DNA of 64,000 nucleotides from Colwellia psychrerythraea (lineage in GTDB: Bacteria > Pseudomonadota > Gammaproteobacteria > Enterobacterales > Alteromonadaceae). A program made the translations under genes and the position numbers. The notes beneath the pieces are model-generated. The model was not told the origin of the DNA and did not search any database. It saw nothing but the letters and a program-made list of their open reading frames with translations. This document shows positions 29,061 through 37,956 of this stretch, one piece after another. Location: the NCBI RefSeq assembly GCF_000764185.1, contig NZ_JQEC01000054.1, forward strand, positions 1 through 64,000, in the 5' to 3' direction. Position 1 is the stretch's first letter. The number at the start of each line of letters is the position of its first letter.

Positions 29061-30887
29061 ATGATTAAAAAAACATTTAAATGGCTTGGGTTTTTATTGC
29101 TCACCGCGATTGTTATTGGCGGCAGTTTCGCCGCTTACGAATGGAATGCAGATAAGCCTCTGAGGTTTCGATCTTTTGTCGATCGAGAAGTGTTGAAGAT
29201 GGCATTTGAAAGCCCTGAAACATTAACTTCTTTAGGCTTTTTAGAATCATTAGGTATCACTGGGCATAACGCTAAACTGGATGATGCAAGCCTTGCTAAA
29301 GCAGATGAGCTATTTATCAAATTAAAAGAAGTGCATAAAACCCTTAGTTATTATGAAAACGACAACTTAAGTAAAGAAGATCTTTTATCTAAAGAAATAG
29401 CATTATATTTATTAGATTTTGCCAAAAATTCTGAACAGTTTCGTTATCATAATTACCCTGTAAACCAATTATTTGGTATTCAAAATGGCTATCCTAGCTT
29501 TATGGAAGCTCAACACCAAATCAATAGCACTGATGATGTAGAAAACTACTTATCTCGTTTAGAATTAATAAAAATTAAATTCACGCAAGAACTTGAAGGA
29601 ATAAAGCTAAGAGAAGCAAAGGGCATTATACCACCGTTGTTTGTTATTGAACGTGTGCTTGAAGAAATGAACACATTGGTAGATAAACCAATAAAAGAAA
29701 ATATTCTATATACGTCACTGGCAAAAAAAATGACAGACAGTGGTAATATTGATAATGCAGAGCAAGCAGACTTATTAGCCAAAGCGAAAGTTAATATTGC
29801 TGAATATGTGCATCCTGCCTACAAATTACTGATTAATTATTTTACCAATTTGCAATCAAAAGCAACAACCGATGATGGCTTTTGGCGTTTACCTAACGGT
29901 GAAGAGGCTTACGAAAACTCGTTAAAATTCTTTACTACTACTGATTACACACCACAATACATTCACGATTTAGGGATCAAAGAAGTGAATCGTATTCAAA
30001 CAGAGATAATGACCATTCTTGCAGAGCAAAGCTATGACGTTTCGCAAGGCTTTAGTGACGCGATAGAGAAATTAGCAGCACAAGAGAGCTTTTATTATGA
30101 AGACAGTGATGCTGGCCGAGCGAAAATTCTCGTTGATTATCAAAAAATTCTTGATGAAATTGATGCTGGTTTAGATTCTGCATTTAGAATTCGTCCAGAA
30201 GCAGGGATGGAAGTTGTTAGAATTCCAGAATTTAAAGAAAAAACCGCGCCTGGTGCTTATTACCAACAACCCGCTATAGATGGCAGCCGCCCTGGAAGAT
30301 TTTTTGCGAATCTATACGATATAAAAGCGACACCTAAGTACTCAATGAGAACGTTAGCTTACCATGAAGGTATTCCTGGCCATCATTTTCAAATTGCTGT
30401 AGCAATGGAGTTAGAAGGTTTACCACTGTTTAGAATGTTTTCACCATTTACAGCATATGTAGAAGGTTGGGCGCTGTATAGTGAATATCTTGCATGGGAA
30501 ATGGGCTTTCAAGACGACCCCTTTGATAATATTGGCCGCTTGCAAGCCGAGCTGTTCAGGGCTGTGCGCTTAGTTGTTGATACAGGGATTCATTATAAAA
30601 AATGGACCCGTGAGCAAGCTATTGATTACATGAAAGTGAATACAGGTATGGCACAGTCGGACGTTGTTTCTGAAATTGAACGTTACATAGTAATGCCTGG
30701 TCAAGCTACATCGTATAAAGTAGGCATGATGAAAATATTAGAATTACGCGAGAAAGCAAAAACCGCATTAGGTGATAAATTTGATCTACGTGATTTTCAT
30801 GATGTGGTATTAAAAAATGGTGCAGTTCCTCTTAATATTTTGGAACGCTTTATTGATGATTATATAGCTCAGACATTGAAAAAATAA
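29061..30887 (+). CDS. DUF885 family metallopeptidase-like protein
   Basis: A 608-residue protein anchored or exported by one N-terminal hydrophobic segment (residues 8-26). It has the DUF885 signature HEGIPGHH at 435-442, then YVEGWALYSE about 30 residues later. Together these resemble a zinc-peptidase HExxH-like site with a downstream Glu. Conserved DIKATPKYSM and PGQATSYKVGMMKI segments are present. It is probably a carboxypeptidase-like enzyme acting on peptides in the periplasm. Start: ATG after AGAGGGA. It ends in a strong hairpin terminator. Confidence 0.9.
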   Translation: MIKKTFKWLGFLLLTAIVIGGSFAAYEWNADKPLRFRSFVDREVLKMAFESPETLTSLGFLESLGITGHNAKLDDASLAKADELFIKLKEVHKTLSYYENDNLSKEDLLSKEIALYLLDFAKNSEQFRYHNYPVNQLFGIQNGYPSFMEAQHQINSTDDVENYLSRLELIKIKFTQELEGIKLREAKGIIPPLFVIERVLEEMNTLVDKPIKENILYTSLAKKMTDSGNIDNAEQADLLAKAKVNIAEYVHPAYKLLINYFTNLQSKATTDDGFWRLPNGEEAYENSLKFFTTTDYTPQYIHDLGIKEVNRIQTEIMTILAEQSYDVSQGFSDAIEKLAAQESFYYEDSDAGRAKILVDYQKILDEIDAGLDSAFRIRPEAGMEVVRIPEFKEKTAPGAYYQQPAIDGSRPGRFFANLYDIKATPKYSMRTLAYHEGIPGHHFQIAVAMELEGLPLFRMFSPFTAYVEGWALYSEYLAWEMGFQDDPFDNIGRLQAELFRAVRLVVDTGIHYKKWTREQAIDYMKVNTGMAQSDVVSEIERYIVMPGQATSYKVGMMKILELREKAKTALGDKFDLRDFHDVVLKNGAVPLNILERFIDDYIAQTLKK

Positions 30888-30907
30888 ATTTTGCACTTAT
30901 TTCCTTT

Positions 30908-30940
30908 GAGCCTGTAACAGATTTTGTTACAGGCTCTTTT
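30908..30940 (+). terminator. Rho-independent terminator after the DUF885 gene
   Basis: A perfect 12-bp stem, GAGCCTGTAACA with its complement, a 5-nt loop and a T run, about 20 bp past the stop codon. Confidence 0.93.
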
Positions 30941-31012
30941 CATTAACCAAAAGGTTAATATTTTAAAGCACTATGTGCGACTTATATCCTTCGTGCCTAA
31001 TCAATCTTATTA

Positions 31013-31156
31013 CTAAATATGTAGAGTTATCGATTGCCGATCTTTCTTGCTCATTTTACTAACCACCAACATATACGAATTATCGATCAAACGCTCAATT
31101 TCACCTTTGGGGGTTGAGCCATCAATAATGATGGTATTCCACAGTCGTTTATTCAT
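31013..31156 (-). pseudogene. YjbR/MmcQ 3'-end remnant 2
   Basis: An intact 47-codon frame MNKRLWNTIIIDGSTPKGEI then ERLIDNSYMLVVSKMSKKD and QSITLHI. It is the exact C-terminal portion of a YjbR/MmcQ protein from the internal Met onward. Upstream of that Met there is no homology and a stop appears within four codons. About two thirds of the gene is absent. Confidence 0.85.
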
Positions 31157-31282
31157 AGACAACAATCAACCTCATTTGAATAAGGTGATTTATTCTCAAT
31201 CCAGAAATTTATAGATACCATTAGCAGGTATTAACTATTGAATATCTAAAAGTAAGTTGGAGTCTAAACCATAAGAGTGGCA

Positions 31283-31714
31283 TTAATCACAGCGCCAATC
31301 ATATGCACTTAAAATAGCGGATACATTTTTACTACTATGATCCTTATTCGTTATTCTAATCATAGGGATACCTCGTTTATTCAAGGTCATATGAAAGACA
31401 TTAGATTCGTTGAATTTTTGAGATAAATTTTGTTGACTACACACATTATCCAGGTTTATTAGTGAAAGTGACTTGGCTTCTTTTAAACTGTCTTTACGCA
31501 GTTGAATTAAGCTCTTTTTAAAACTAAAGTGCACTAAAACATAATCCTCACCCATCAGGTAGTCGTATTGATATGGAATATTATGATTCCTTAATTTTGA
31601 AATAAATAAGCCATTGGTAAATTGGTCATTGAAACTTTCAACCGAGTAAAACTCTGCCTCATCGCTACAGCTAAGACAAGTTAGTAACAGTAAAAAAGTC
31701 ATTAAGAGTTTCAT
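31283..31714 (-). CDS. Hypothetical lipoprotein
   Basis: I place the start at 31714, where MKLLMTFLLLLTCLSC forms a lipoprotein signal with Cys16 and a GAGG site precedes the ATG. A longer frame adds 42 residues that overlap the upstream remnant. The mature part (about 127 residues) is unrecognised: FNDQFTNGLFISKLRNHNIPYQY, then an alternating beta-like region and two further Cys (DNVCSQQ and YDWRCD) that could form a disulfide. It lies between two YjbR remnants. Confidence 0.65.
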   Translation of the reverse strand: MKLLMTFLLLLTCLSCSDEAEFYSVESFNDQFTNGLFISKLRNHNIPYQYDYLMGEDYVLVHFSFKKSLIQLRKDSLKEAKSLSLINLDNVCSQQNLSQKFNESNVFHMTLNKRGIPMIRITNKDHSSKNVSAILSAYDWRCD

Positions 31715-31839
31715 TGTGTACGGCCTCATTAAAAAGAAATAAGCTGCTGTTTTGACTGGTTTAACTTTTAAAGCCTTGAAGCTGATGTTAGGGGTAACAG
31801 TGGCGTAACTTATGCTTAGTCCACTTAAAAACTTCATCA

Positions 31840-32022
31840 CTAAAGGTGAATAATTATCGACTGCAGATCTTTCTTAGTCACTTTACTGACCACTAACAGA
31901 TAAGAATTATCCATCATACGTTCAATTTCACCTTTGGGGGTTGAGCTATCTAAAATGACAGTGTTCCACAAACGCTTAATCATGTAATCGTTAACACTGC
32001 TATTAAACACGAACGCGAGCAT
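31840..32022 (-). pseudogene. YjbR/MmcQ 3'-end remnant 3
   Basis: A 60-codon frame whose last 47 codons match the C-terminus of the full gene (MIKRLWNTVILDSSTPKGEI then ERMMDNSYLLVVSKVTKKD). The 13 residues before it (LAFVFNSSVNDY) may be a degenerate version of the adjoining FAAVIPGYH segment. The N-terminal two thirds are missing. Confidence 0.8.
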
Positions 32023-32137
32023 CGATAATTAATAAGTTCGAATTAGAACTATCAACCTAACTCTCATTTAGAAGAAAGATACAATAAATAAGGCAATTGA
32101 CACAACAGGTAAAGTTGATTAAGCATTGTTAATTTTT

Positions 32138-32395
32138 TCACAGTGGAAGTTGAAATTGCCAAATATTACTAGTATTGGATTCCACTTTTTCGCACGCAAA
32201 AAAATCGTGTTGATAGGAAATGTTACAGGTATTGGGTCTTCGACCTAAATTTCTCTCTCGAAATAGCTTCTTGCGATGTTTGAAAAAATAGACTAACAGT
32301 TCGAAAATCCGAGGTTCACACTCCATATGTTTTGCATGTTTAGTTAACTTTACTTGGTCGCAGTCAACTATTATATCGGCAAATGCAAAGCGCAT
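32138..32395 (-). pseudogene. Truncated CadC/ToxR-type winged-helix regulator
   Basis: The first 50 or so residues (FADIIVDCDQVKLTKHAKHM, then CEPRIFELLVYFFKHRKKLF) follow the N-terminal half of an OmpR/CadC-type DNA-binding domain: FxxxxVD...L, EPRxFELLxYF..H. After RERNL the frame becomes unrelated and ends, so the recognition helix and all downstream domains are lost. Confidence 0.65.
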
Positions 32396-32534
32396 TTAAA
32401 ATCCCACAATGTCATCAATAAATTATCATTCCATTATTAAATCATTACTAAACCATTGTTATCTCTTTATTGTATTAAATCAATAAATTGACACAATAAA
32501 GCTTCAATGAAATAAAGGTGATATTATGAAAAAA

Positions 32535-32754
32535 AACACGTAAAAATCCCTAAAAAGTACAAAATTCGCAGGACAGGGGCTTGCTGATGATACAAGTTGT
32601 ATGACTTTAAACAATCAAGGAGTAGTTGTTTATAAACCGAAGGATATACTTGAAGGCATCGCGATTTTTCTTCATGGTGCTCCTGGTACGCCTAAAAAAG
32701 TAACTCAAATTAACAAAAATAAAAACCGATTATCATTCCTAACAAGGAGGAATT
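32535..32754 (+). pseudogene. Possible remnant of an exported hydrolase-like gene
   Basis: After a broken start (an early stop follows a few codons into the frame near 32526), the frame continues with GQGLADDTSCMTLNNQGVVV then YKPKDILEGIAIFLHGAPGTP and loses sense before the next gene. IFLHGAPGTP recalls the first strand and oxyanion loop of alpha/beta hydrolases, but the match is too short to assign. It is directly followed by the SGNH lipoprotein gene. Confidence 0.35.
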
Positions 32755-33570
32755 ATGCGTTCAACCTGCTCCCTAATAATTATATTACTTACTTTATCTG
32801 CCTGCTCGAGTGATTCAGTAGAAACAAGTGATCCAACACCTAGTCAAGTGGACTTAATAGACCAACCGGACATAATAGAAAAAATACATTCCAACAATTT
32901 AGCAATACCGGATAATCGTTTTTCGAATAATTATGAAGTTTTGATATTTGGAAATAGTCATACATCAAAGTTGAGTAGTTTAATAGAAACCCTTATAAGT
33001 ACAGGAAAACCCTATGCCAAAATAAAAATTATTAATGCGGGAGGGGGGTTTCTAGACAATATTACGCAAAAAAGGACAGATTTACTCGAAAATAATCCTT
33101 GGACACATGTTATTTTACAAGGTCAAAAATATTCGCAATCAGGAAGCATTATTTATCCAACAACTGCCGCACAAATGTGGATAGATAAGGCGAAGAGGTA
33201 CAAAATAACTCCTATCCTTTTTCCTGAACATCCACAAGAAGGTAACACAACGGAAGGGGGACGAGTTCATCGAATCCATACTAGTATTGCCAATATACAA
33301 AGATCATGCGTTGCGCCAGTTGGCTTAGCTTGGGACAAAGTTATCACTATAGAGCCACAACTCGTTTTACATAGTAGTGATGGTAACCATGCAGCTTTTT
33401 TAGGAAAATTACTTACTGCCTTTGTTTTTTATGAGGTGATCACCGGTGAAGCTGCAGATTTGTTGCCCTTTATTAAAGAAATAGAGGTAGAAGAATCAAC
33501 CCAACAACTTTTAAAGCAATTAGCATCGGAAACCATTCAATCTAATCAACCATGTCTGTTTGGTAATTAA
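32755..33570 (+). CDS. SGNH/GDSL-hydrolase-like lipoprotein
   Basis: A 271-residue lipoprotein with lipobox LSAC (Cys17) and a strong AAGGAGG ribosome site. The domain starts EVLIFGNSHTSKLSSL with Ser68 as candidate nucleophile in GNSH. INAGGGF and ILQGQKYS fill the glycine and asparagine/glutamine block positions. The C-terminal SSDGNHAAFLGKLLTA supplies the Asp and His of the D-x2-H motif. It is probably an esterase or acyl-hydrolase in the outer membrane or periplasm; the substrate is unknown. Confidence 0.75.
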   Translation: MRSTCSLIIILLTLSACSSDSVETSDPTPSQVDLIDQPDIIEKIHSNNLAIPDNRFSNNYEVLIFGNSHTSKLSSLIETLISTGKPYAKIKIINAGGGFLDNITQKRTDLLENNPWTHVILQGQKYSQSGSIIYPTTAAQMWIDKAKRYKITPILFPEHPQEGNTTEGGRVHRIHTSIANIQRSCVAPVGLAWDKVITIEPQLVLHSSDGNHAAFLGKLLTAFVFYEVITGEAADLLPFIKEIEVEESTQQLLKQLASETIQSNQPCLFGN

Positions 33571-34007
33571 GCTAGTGATTATGAATAACCGAGACAATAA
33601 CGTTGGAGTAATATCGGCAATTACGAAAACACTATTGTCATGCCATCGACTTTACTTAATTGTGATGTGATAGCATTAAACAATTCTTTAATGCTATCAA
33701 GTCACTTCATTCTCATTAGCTAATAGCTCTTCTGTGAAGTATATAGAAACTATGTTTTTATATGTAAAAGAATCGACTGCTAATCTTTCTTAGCCATTTT
33801 ACTGACCACCAGTCTATAAGAATTATCCATCATGCGCTCAATCTCACCTTGAGGAATTGAGCCATCAAGAATAACTGTAATCCACAAACGCTTAACCATA
33901 CCAACAGTAGCGCTACTATTTTAGCAAGTATCAATAGGAAAACTAACCCTGTTTGCTCAATACTGATTACTAACCTATATTTTAGAACAAAGACTCCTCC
34001 AAAGATT
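33571..34007. other. Intergenic region containing a YjbR remnant
   Basis: About 437 bp. An imperfect hairpin with A/T-rich arms (near 33665-33705, aattctttaatgctatc repeated inverted) lies after the SGNH gene and may terminate it. The YjbR/MmcQ remnant at 33780-33899 occupies the middle. The last 100 bp should hold the promoter of the TPR gene. Confidence 0.5.
33780..33899 (-). pseudogene. YjbR/MmcQ 3'-end remnant 4
   Basis: The frame MVKRLWITVILDGSIPQGEI then ERMMDNSYRLVVSKMAKKD ends in a premature TAG. Past that stop the frame continues QSILLHI as in intact relatives. The upstream 83 residues of the family are absent, as in the other remnants. Confidence 0.8.
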
Positions 34008-35546
34008 ATGACTATGAAACTACATGGTAACTCTTTCTTTTCAATAGCAGCTTTCGCTTTATTATTTGTCAGCAGTTTACTCTATAGTCATGATGGCCAT
34101 AAAAATGAGGATATTGTATTACAAGATTTAGGTAACTTAGGAGAAGTAAACTTTGAAATTTCATGTAAAACTGAGACACAAAAAGCGTTTAATACTGGTG
34201 TAGGGCTTTTGCATCATATGATGTATGCCCAAGCAGAGCAGCTTTTTCAGAATTGGATAGCACAACAACCTGAGTGCGCTATGTTGTATTGGGGTTATTC
34301 AATGTCGCTATTCCACCCACTATGGCCAGATAAAATCACTAAAGACGCTTTAATTAAAGGTCAACAAGCCTTAACAACAGCTCAAAACATTCATAAAACA
34401 CAACGTGAAAAAGCTTATATAACTACAGCAGAAAAGTACTATATCAATTGGAAAACAATTCCCGAAAAGACCCGCATTAACTCATGGGCTAATGCGCACA
34501 CTAAGCTATACCAAAATTACCCTAACGATATAGACGCCACTGCTTTTTACGGGTTATCTCAACTCGTTATCGCATCCAAAAAAGATAAAACCTTTTCGAC
34601 CAATAAAGAGGTTGGAGATATTCTATCTACAATTATAGATAAACAACCTTTACATCCAGGAGCCATTCATTACAGTATACATGCATACGATAACCCCAAA
34701 CATGCCCAATTAGGATTAAAATTAGCAAGAGACTATAGCCAAATAGCACCGGATGTTCCCCACGCTCTACATATGCCAACACATATTTTTGTCAGGTTAG
34801 GAGAGTGGCAAGATACTATTAATTGGAACTCTCGCTCTGCAACCGTAGCATTAAAATACCCGACTAAGGGTTCAACTTCCATGCATTATGTTCATGCTCT
34901 AGATTACAAAGTCTACGGATTATTACAATTAGGAAAAAAACAAAAAGCGCAACAAACATTGCAAGAAATCGAAACTCATCATCCTATACAGAACACATTC
35001 CCTGCTGCGTATGCTCTTTCCACTATGCCCGCAAGAATACACCTTGAACAGAAAGACTGGCTACAAGCTAGTCAACTTAAAATGAGGGTTCCTAGTTACA
35101 TAAGTTGGGAAAAATTCCCCCAAGTTGAAGCCATCACATATTTCGCTCGTGGAATTGGCTCTGCTAGGAGTAATAACCTAAAAAGTGCAAAAGAAAATTT
35201 AGAAATACTTAAAAAGCTTTACATTAAAACACAAATTATAAGTCCAAATTACTGGGCTGTACTAGTAGATGCACAACGAAAAGCCGTTGAAGCTTGGATA
35301 TATTTTGCCCAAGGAGAAAAACAGCAAGCTTTAGCATTACTAAAAGAAGCGGCTCGTATCGAAGACTCTGTAGATAAAAGTCCTGTGACTCCAGGGCCTG
35401 TCTTACCGATACGAGAATTATTAGGAGACATGTATACCCTGACAGGAAATATTGATGCTGCTAAAAAATCCTATCAAACGAGTTTAAATAATGGCTCTAA
35501 ACGCAGATATAGTCAACAAGCTCTGGTTAACATAACTAAGATATAA
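34008..35546 (+). CDS. Exported tetratricopeptide-repeat protein
   Basis: A 512-residue secreted TPR protein with a signal peptide ending before HDGHKNED. The mature part opens with LGNLGEVNFEISCKTETQKAF and GVGLLHHMMYAQAEQLF, then AQQPECAMLYWGYSMS, typical of a large family of periplasmic TPR proteins. A conserved pair of His motifs, GAIHYSIHAYDNP and HALHMPTHIFVRLGEW, could bind metal. More TPR units lie at the C-terminus (LLKEAARIED; LPIRELLGDMYTLTGNIDAA). The function of this family is not known to me. It stands between two YjbR-family segments. Confidence 0.82.
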   Translation: MTMKLHGNSFFSIAAFALLFVSSLLYSHDGHKNEDIVLQDLGNLGEVNFEISCKTETQKAFNTGVGLLHHMMYAQAEQLFQNWIAQQPECAMLYWGYSMSLFHPLWPDKITKDALIKGQQALTTAQNIHKTQREKAYITTAEKYYINWKTIPEKTRINSWANAHTKLYQNYPNDIDATAFYGLSQLVIASKKDKTFSTNKEVGDILSTIIDKQPLHPGAIHYSIHAYDNPKHAQLGLKLARDYSQIAPDVPHALHMPTHIFVRLGEWQDTINWNSRSATVALKYPTKGSTSMHYVHALDYKVYGLLQLGKKQKAQQTLQEIETHHPIQNTFPAAYALSTMPARIHLEQKDWLQASQLKMRVPSYISWEKFPQVEAITYFARGIGSARSNNLKSAKENLEILKKLYIKTQIISPNYWAVLVDAQRKAVEAWIYFAQGEKQQALALLKEAARIEDSVDKSPVTPGPVLPIRELLGDMYTLTGNIDAAKKSYQTSLNNGSKRRYSQQALVNITKI

Positions 35547-35581
35547 CCCCCTTGTAACTTGTTCCATCACTTGAATCAAAT

Positions 35582-35974
35582 CTACATATAAACCAAGATT
35601 GACTGCTGTTCTTTCTTGGTCATTTTACTAACAACTAATTTGAATGAGTTATCTATCATGCGCTCTATTTCACCTTGAGGGATTGAGCCATCAAGAATAA
35701 TTGTATTCCATAACCTTTTATTCATATGGTAACCAGGAATTACTGCAGCAAAAATATCTCTTAACATTACCGCTTCATCCGGGTCACACTTTAAATTCAT
35801 CCACCAGTCTTGGTTATCGCCGTCACCCTTGCCCATTTTTCCAAGTGCTAAAGTGGCGAACATTTTTTCTTTAACCTTAAATACTTTAATGTCGTCGCCA
35901 AAAGGGTAATCCAACTTTGCTTCCGGCTTAGCTAATAAGTATTGTTCGGCCTGTTGATAAGTAAAGAGAGTCAT
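35582..35974 (-). CDS. YjbR/MmcQ family protein (DUF419)
   Basis: Full-length 130-residue member of the YjbR/MmcQ family, a small double-wing fold thought to bind DNA. It begins MTLFTYQQAEQYLLAKPEAK and has DDIKVFKVKEKMFA and WWMNLKCDPDEAVMLRD, then the C-terminal MNKRLWNTIILDG and GEIERMIDNSFKLVVSK. It is the only intact copy in the window; four other loci within 8 kb carry only its last 40-47 codons. Confidence 0.9.
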   Translation of the reverse strand: MTLFTYQQAEQYLLAKPEAKLDYPFGDDIKVFKVKEKMFATLALGKMGKGDGDNQDWWMNLKCDPDEAVMLRDIFAAVIPGYHMNKRLWNTIILDGSIPQGEIERMIDNSFKLVVSKMTKKEQQSILVYM

Positions 35975-36107
35975 AACAAGTTCCTTCTCACGAGCGTTTT
36001 ATTCAATGAATTACAGCTAAATAATTTTGCCTTGATGTATCGCTACTTTGTGATTAATCAAATATTAAATCGCAATAATGGCAGCCCAGATAACCACAAG
36101 AATAACA

Positions 36108-36638
36108 TTAAGCACGGCTGCTCAGTAACCATTTATCGAGCAATGCTTTAGTGACTAAACCGCTTTTGCCATGAAAGGTGCCGGCCTCATCAATAAAATA
36201 ACTACGAGGTAATTCGCCATACCACTGAGGATCAATTAAATAGCGGCTATGATCTTCAAAACCATCTCGAAAATATAAATGGGTAAGTTGTGTTAATTCA
36301 AAATGCTTGATGATTGCTTGTCTTTGCTGCTCACTTTCCTCATCACTGTCAACATTAACTATCACAACAGCAAGATCTTGCTTTTGCTGCTGCAACTTTT
36401 TCACTAACGCCAGCTCTTTCATGCAAGGTGGACAATCAACAGACCAAAGTAGCATTAGCCATCGGCTACCTTGGTACTTTTGTTTCAGCTGCTCAAAGAC
36501 TTGCTGGTTAAATACCTGCTGATGTATTATTTTCTTATCAGAGGTTTCCTGCTCAGCCCTGACTTTGTTGCTAAAAAGCATCATTATGGCTAACCCAAGA
36601 TAAAGGGCGACCACTTTTTTTATAATAGCTTTGTTCAT
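36108..36638 (-). CDS. TlpA/ResA-like periplasmic thioredoxin
   Basis: A 176-residue exported thiol-disulfide protein. Signal peptide to about RAEQ, then a thioredoxin fold with the active site WSVDCPPCMKEL (Cys69 and Cys72). The cis-Pro region reads WYGELPRSYFIDEAG. It ends 10 bp after the BNR protein gene and is transcribed with it. In a locus with TonB receptors and a Cys-pair BNR protein, reduction of cysteines for metal binding is a plausible job (inference). Confidence 0.88.
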   Translation of the reverse strand: MNKAIIKKVVALYLGLAIMMLFSNKVRAEQETSDKKIIHQQVFNQQVFEQLKQKYQGSRWLMLLWSVDCPPCMKELALVKKLQQQKQDLAVVIVNVDSDEESEQQRQAIIKHFELTQLTHLYFRDGFEDHSRYLIDPQWYGELPRSYFIDEAGTFHGKSGLVTKALLDKWLLSSRA

Positions 36639-36648
36639 ACTAGCTTCT

Positions 36649-37920
36649 TCATAATTGACTTAACCAATGCCCTTGCCCAAATCGCAACCACGAGACATAA
36701 CTTTTATTTTTATGAGTTAATATAAAGGGTCTATCCGCACCTTTTTTTGCCGTAGCAATGACAATAGCAGGCGTAAATGTTTGGCCATTGTCCGATGAAC
36801 GCTGATGCCATAATTGATGCTCGGTGCCGGTAAACTGTGTCCAAACGATATCTACAATACCGTTATATTCACTCATGTGAGCATGCGCAGCTTGTGCTGC
36901 TTGTTCGCCGATATTTAGCGGAGTTGTTAACGTTTTACCTGCATCATCAGAGTGAGCATAAAAAATACCTTTACCTTTATCCCCCTGATTAAACCAAACG
37001 AGATGATAGCGGTTAGTATCATCGATTGATAATGCACCACCTTGATGAGGACAGCCATTAATCTGCCAGTGATCATAACTCACTTGGTAAGCTTGTTGTT
37101 GCTCATTTACCGTAGTAATAGCGAACTCACGAATATTGTCGCCATATATGTGCCGCCATAGAATAGCTAAGTTACCTTTGCTGTTTACATCAATAGCTAA
37201 CCGGCAGCAAACACACGTACCGTTAACAACTTCTTTATTAACAAAAGTCTCTTGATTGTTGTCTTCGGGGTTAAGTGTCAAGCCCCCCTTTTTCATATTA
37301 GCCGTCGCCATAAAGATAGCAGAGCCTTGCGCTGCGCTTTTTTTTGACTGTTTAGCGAGCTTTAAGCGCCCATCTAACCAAACAATATTCACATTGCCTT
37401 GCTCATCAACCAGCATTTCGTTAAAGCTATGCCCTGTTAATAAGTCATCATCATTGATCGTCACTGGTAATGAAAAGGTCTTACCATCATCTTTAGAATA
37501 GCTAAAGCGTATATCAGCGGTGTATTTTCGCTCACGTGGCATCGCCCATGATAAATAAACCCCTTGCGCCTTATCAAAAGCAATTTTAGGACGATTTTCA
37601 TTACGAGCTGAAATTTTTTCATCTGGAATAGCAATTCTTTTAGCCGCTGTGAAGTTAGCGCCGTTATCTGTTGAACGTTGATAATATAGTGCTTGCTGTT
37701 GACTCCATAAACGCCATAAATCCCCCTTAGGTGAAAAAGCCGACGTGACCGTTTTAGCACAACGAATATCGACTTGCTGACAATCAATTTGATTAATTTC
37801 GCCCACTGTTTTGGCTTTGGGTTGATGCTGGTGATGGCCAGAAAATGCTTCAGGAATAACAGCCAGCACCATACACACAGCAACATAGCTTAACAGTGCA
37901 TTCTTTTTAACTAATATCAT
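36649..37920 (-). CDS. Exported BNR-repeat (sialidase-fold) protein
   Basis: A 423-residue beta-propeller protein with a signal peptide followed by a His-rich start (SGHHQHQ). Asp-box/BNR motifs of the S-x-D-x-G-x-x-F type recur: STDNGANF, SKDDGKTF, SDDAGKTL, SSDNGQTF. The mid-protein Cys segment NGTCVCCRLAID is unusual for a propeller and might bind metal or form disulfides. Sialidase catalytic residues cannot be confirmed. It lies between the thioredoxin gene and a TonB receptor gene, 36 bp from the latter, and is probably in one operon with them. Confidence 0.8.
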   Translation of the reverse strand: MILVKKNALLSYVAVCMVLAVIPEAFSGHHQHQPKAKTVGEINQIDCQQVDIRCAKTVTSAFSPKGDLWRLWSQQQALYYQRSTDNGANFTAAKRIAIPDEKISARNENRPKIAFDKAQGVYLSWAMPRERKYTADIRFSYSKDDGKTFSLPVTINDDDLLTGHSFNEMLVDEQGNVNIVWLDGRLKLAKQSKKSAAQGSAIFMATANMKKGGLTLNPEDNNQETFVNKEVVNGTCVCCRLAIDVNSKGNLAILWRHIYGDNIREFAITTVNEQQQAYQVSYDHWQINGCPHQGGALSIDDTNRYHLVWFNQGDKGKGIFYAHSDDAGKTLTTPLNIGEQAAQAAHAHMSEYNGIVDIVWTQFTGTEHQLWHQRSSDNGQTFTPAIVIATAKKGADRPFILTHKNKSYVSWLRFGQGHWLSQL

Positions 37921-37956
37921 TTTTATGCTCCCTTAAATACATTGTTAAGCCTAAAA

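Noticed and set aside
28311..35974. YjbR end fragments considered as integron attC sites
   Set aside because: No integron integrase is present, the fragments keep protein-coding sense rather than attC-like folding, and no typical core sites were seen.
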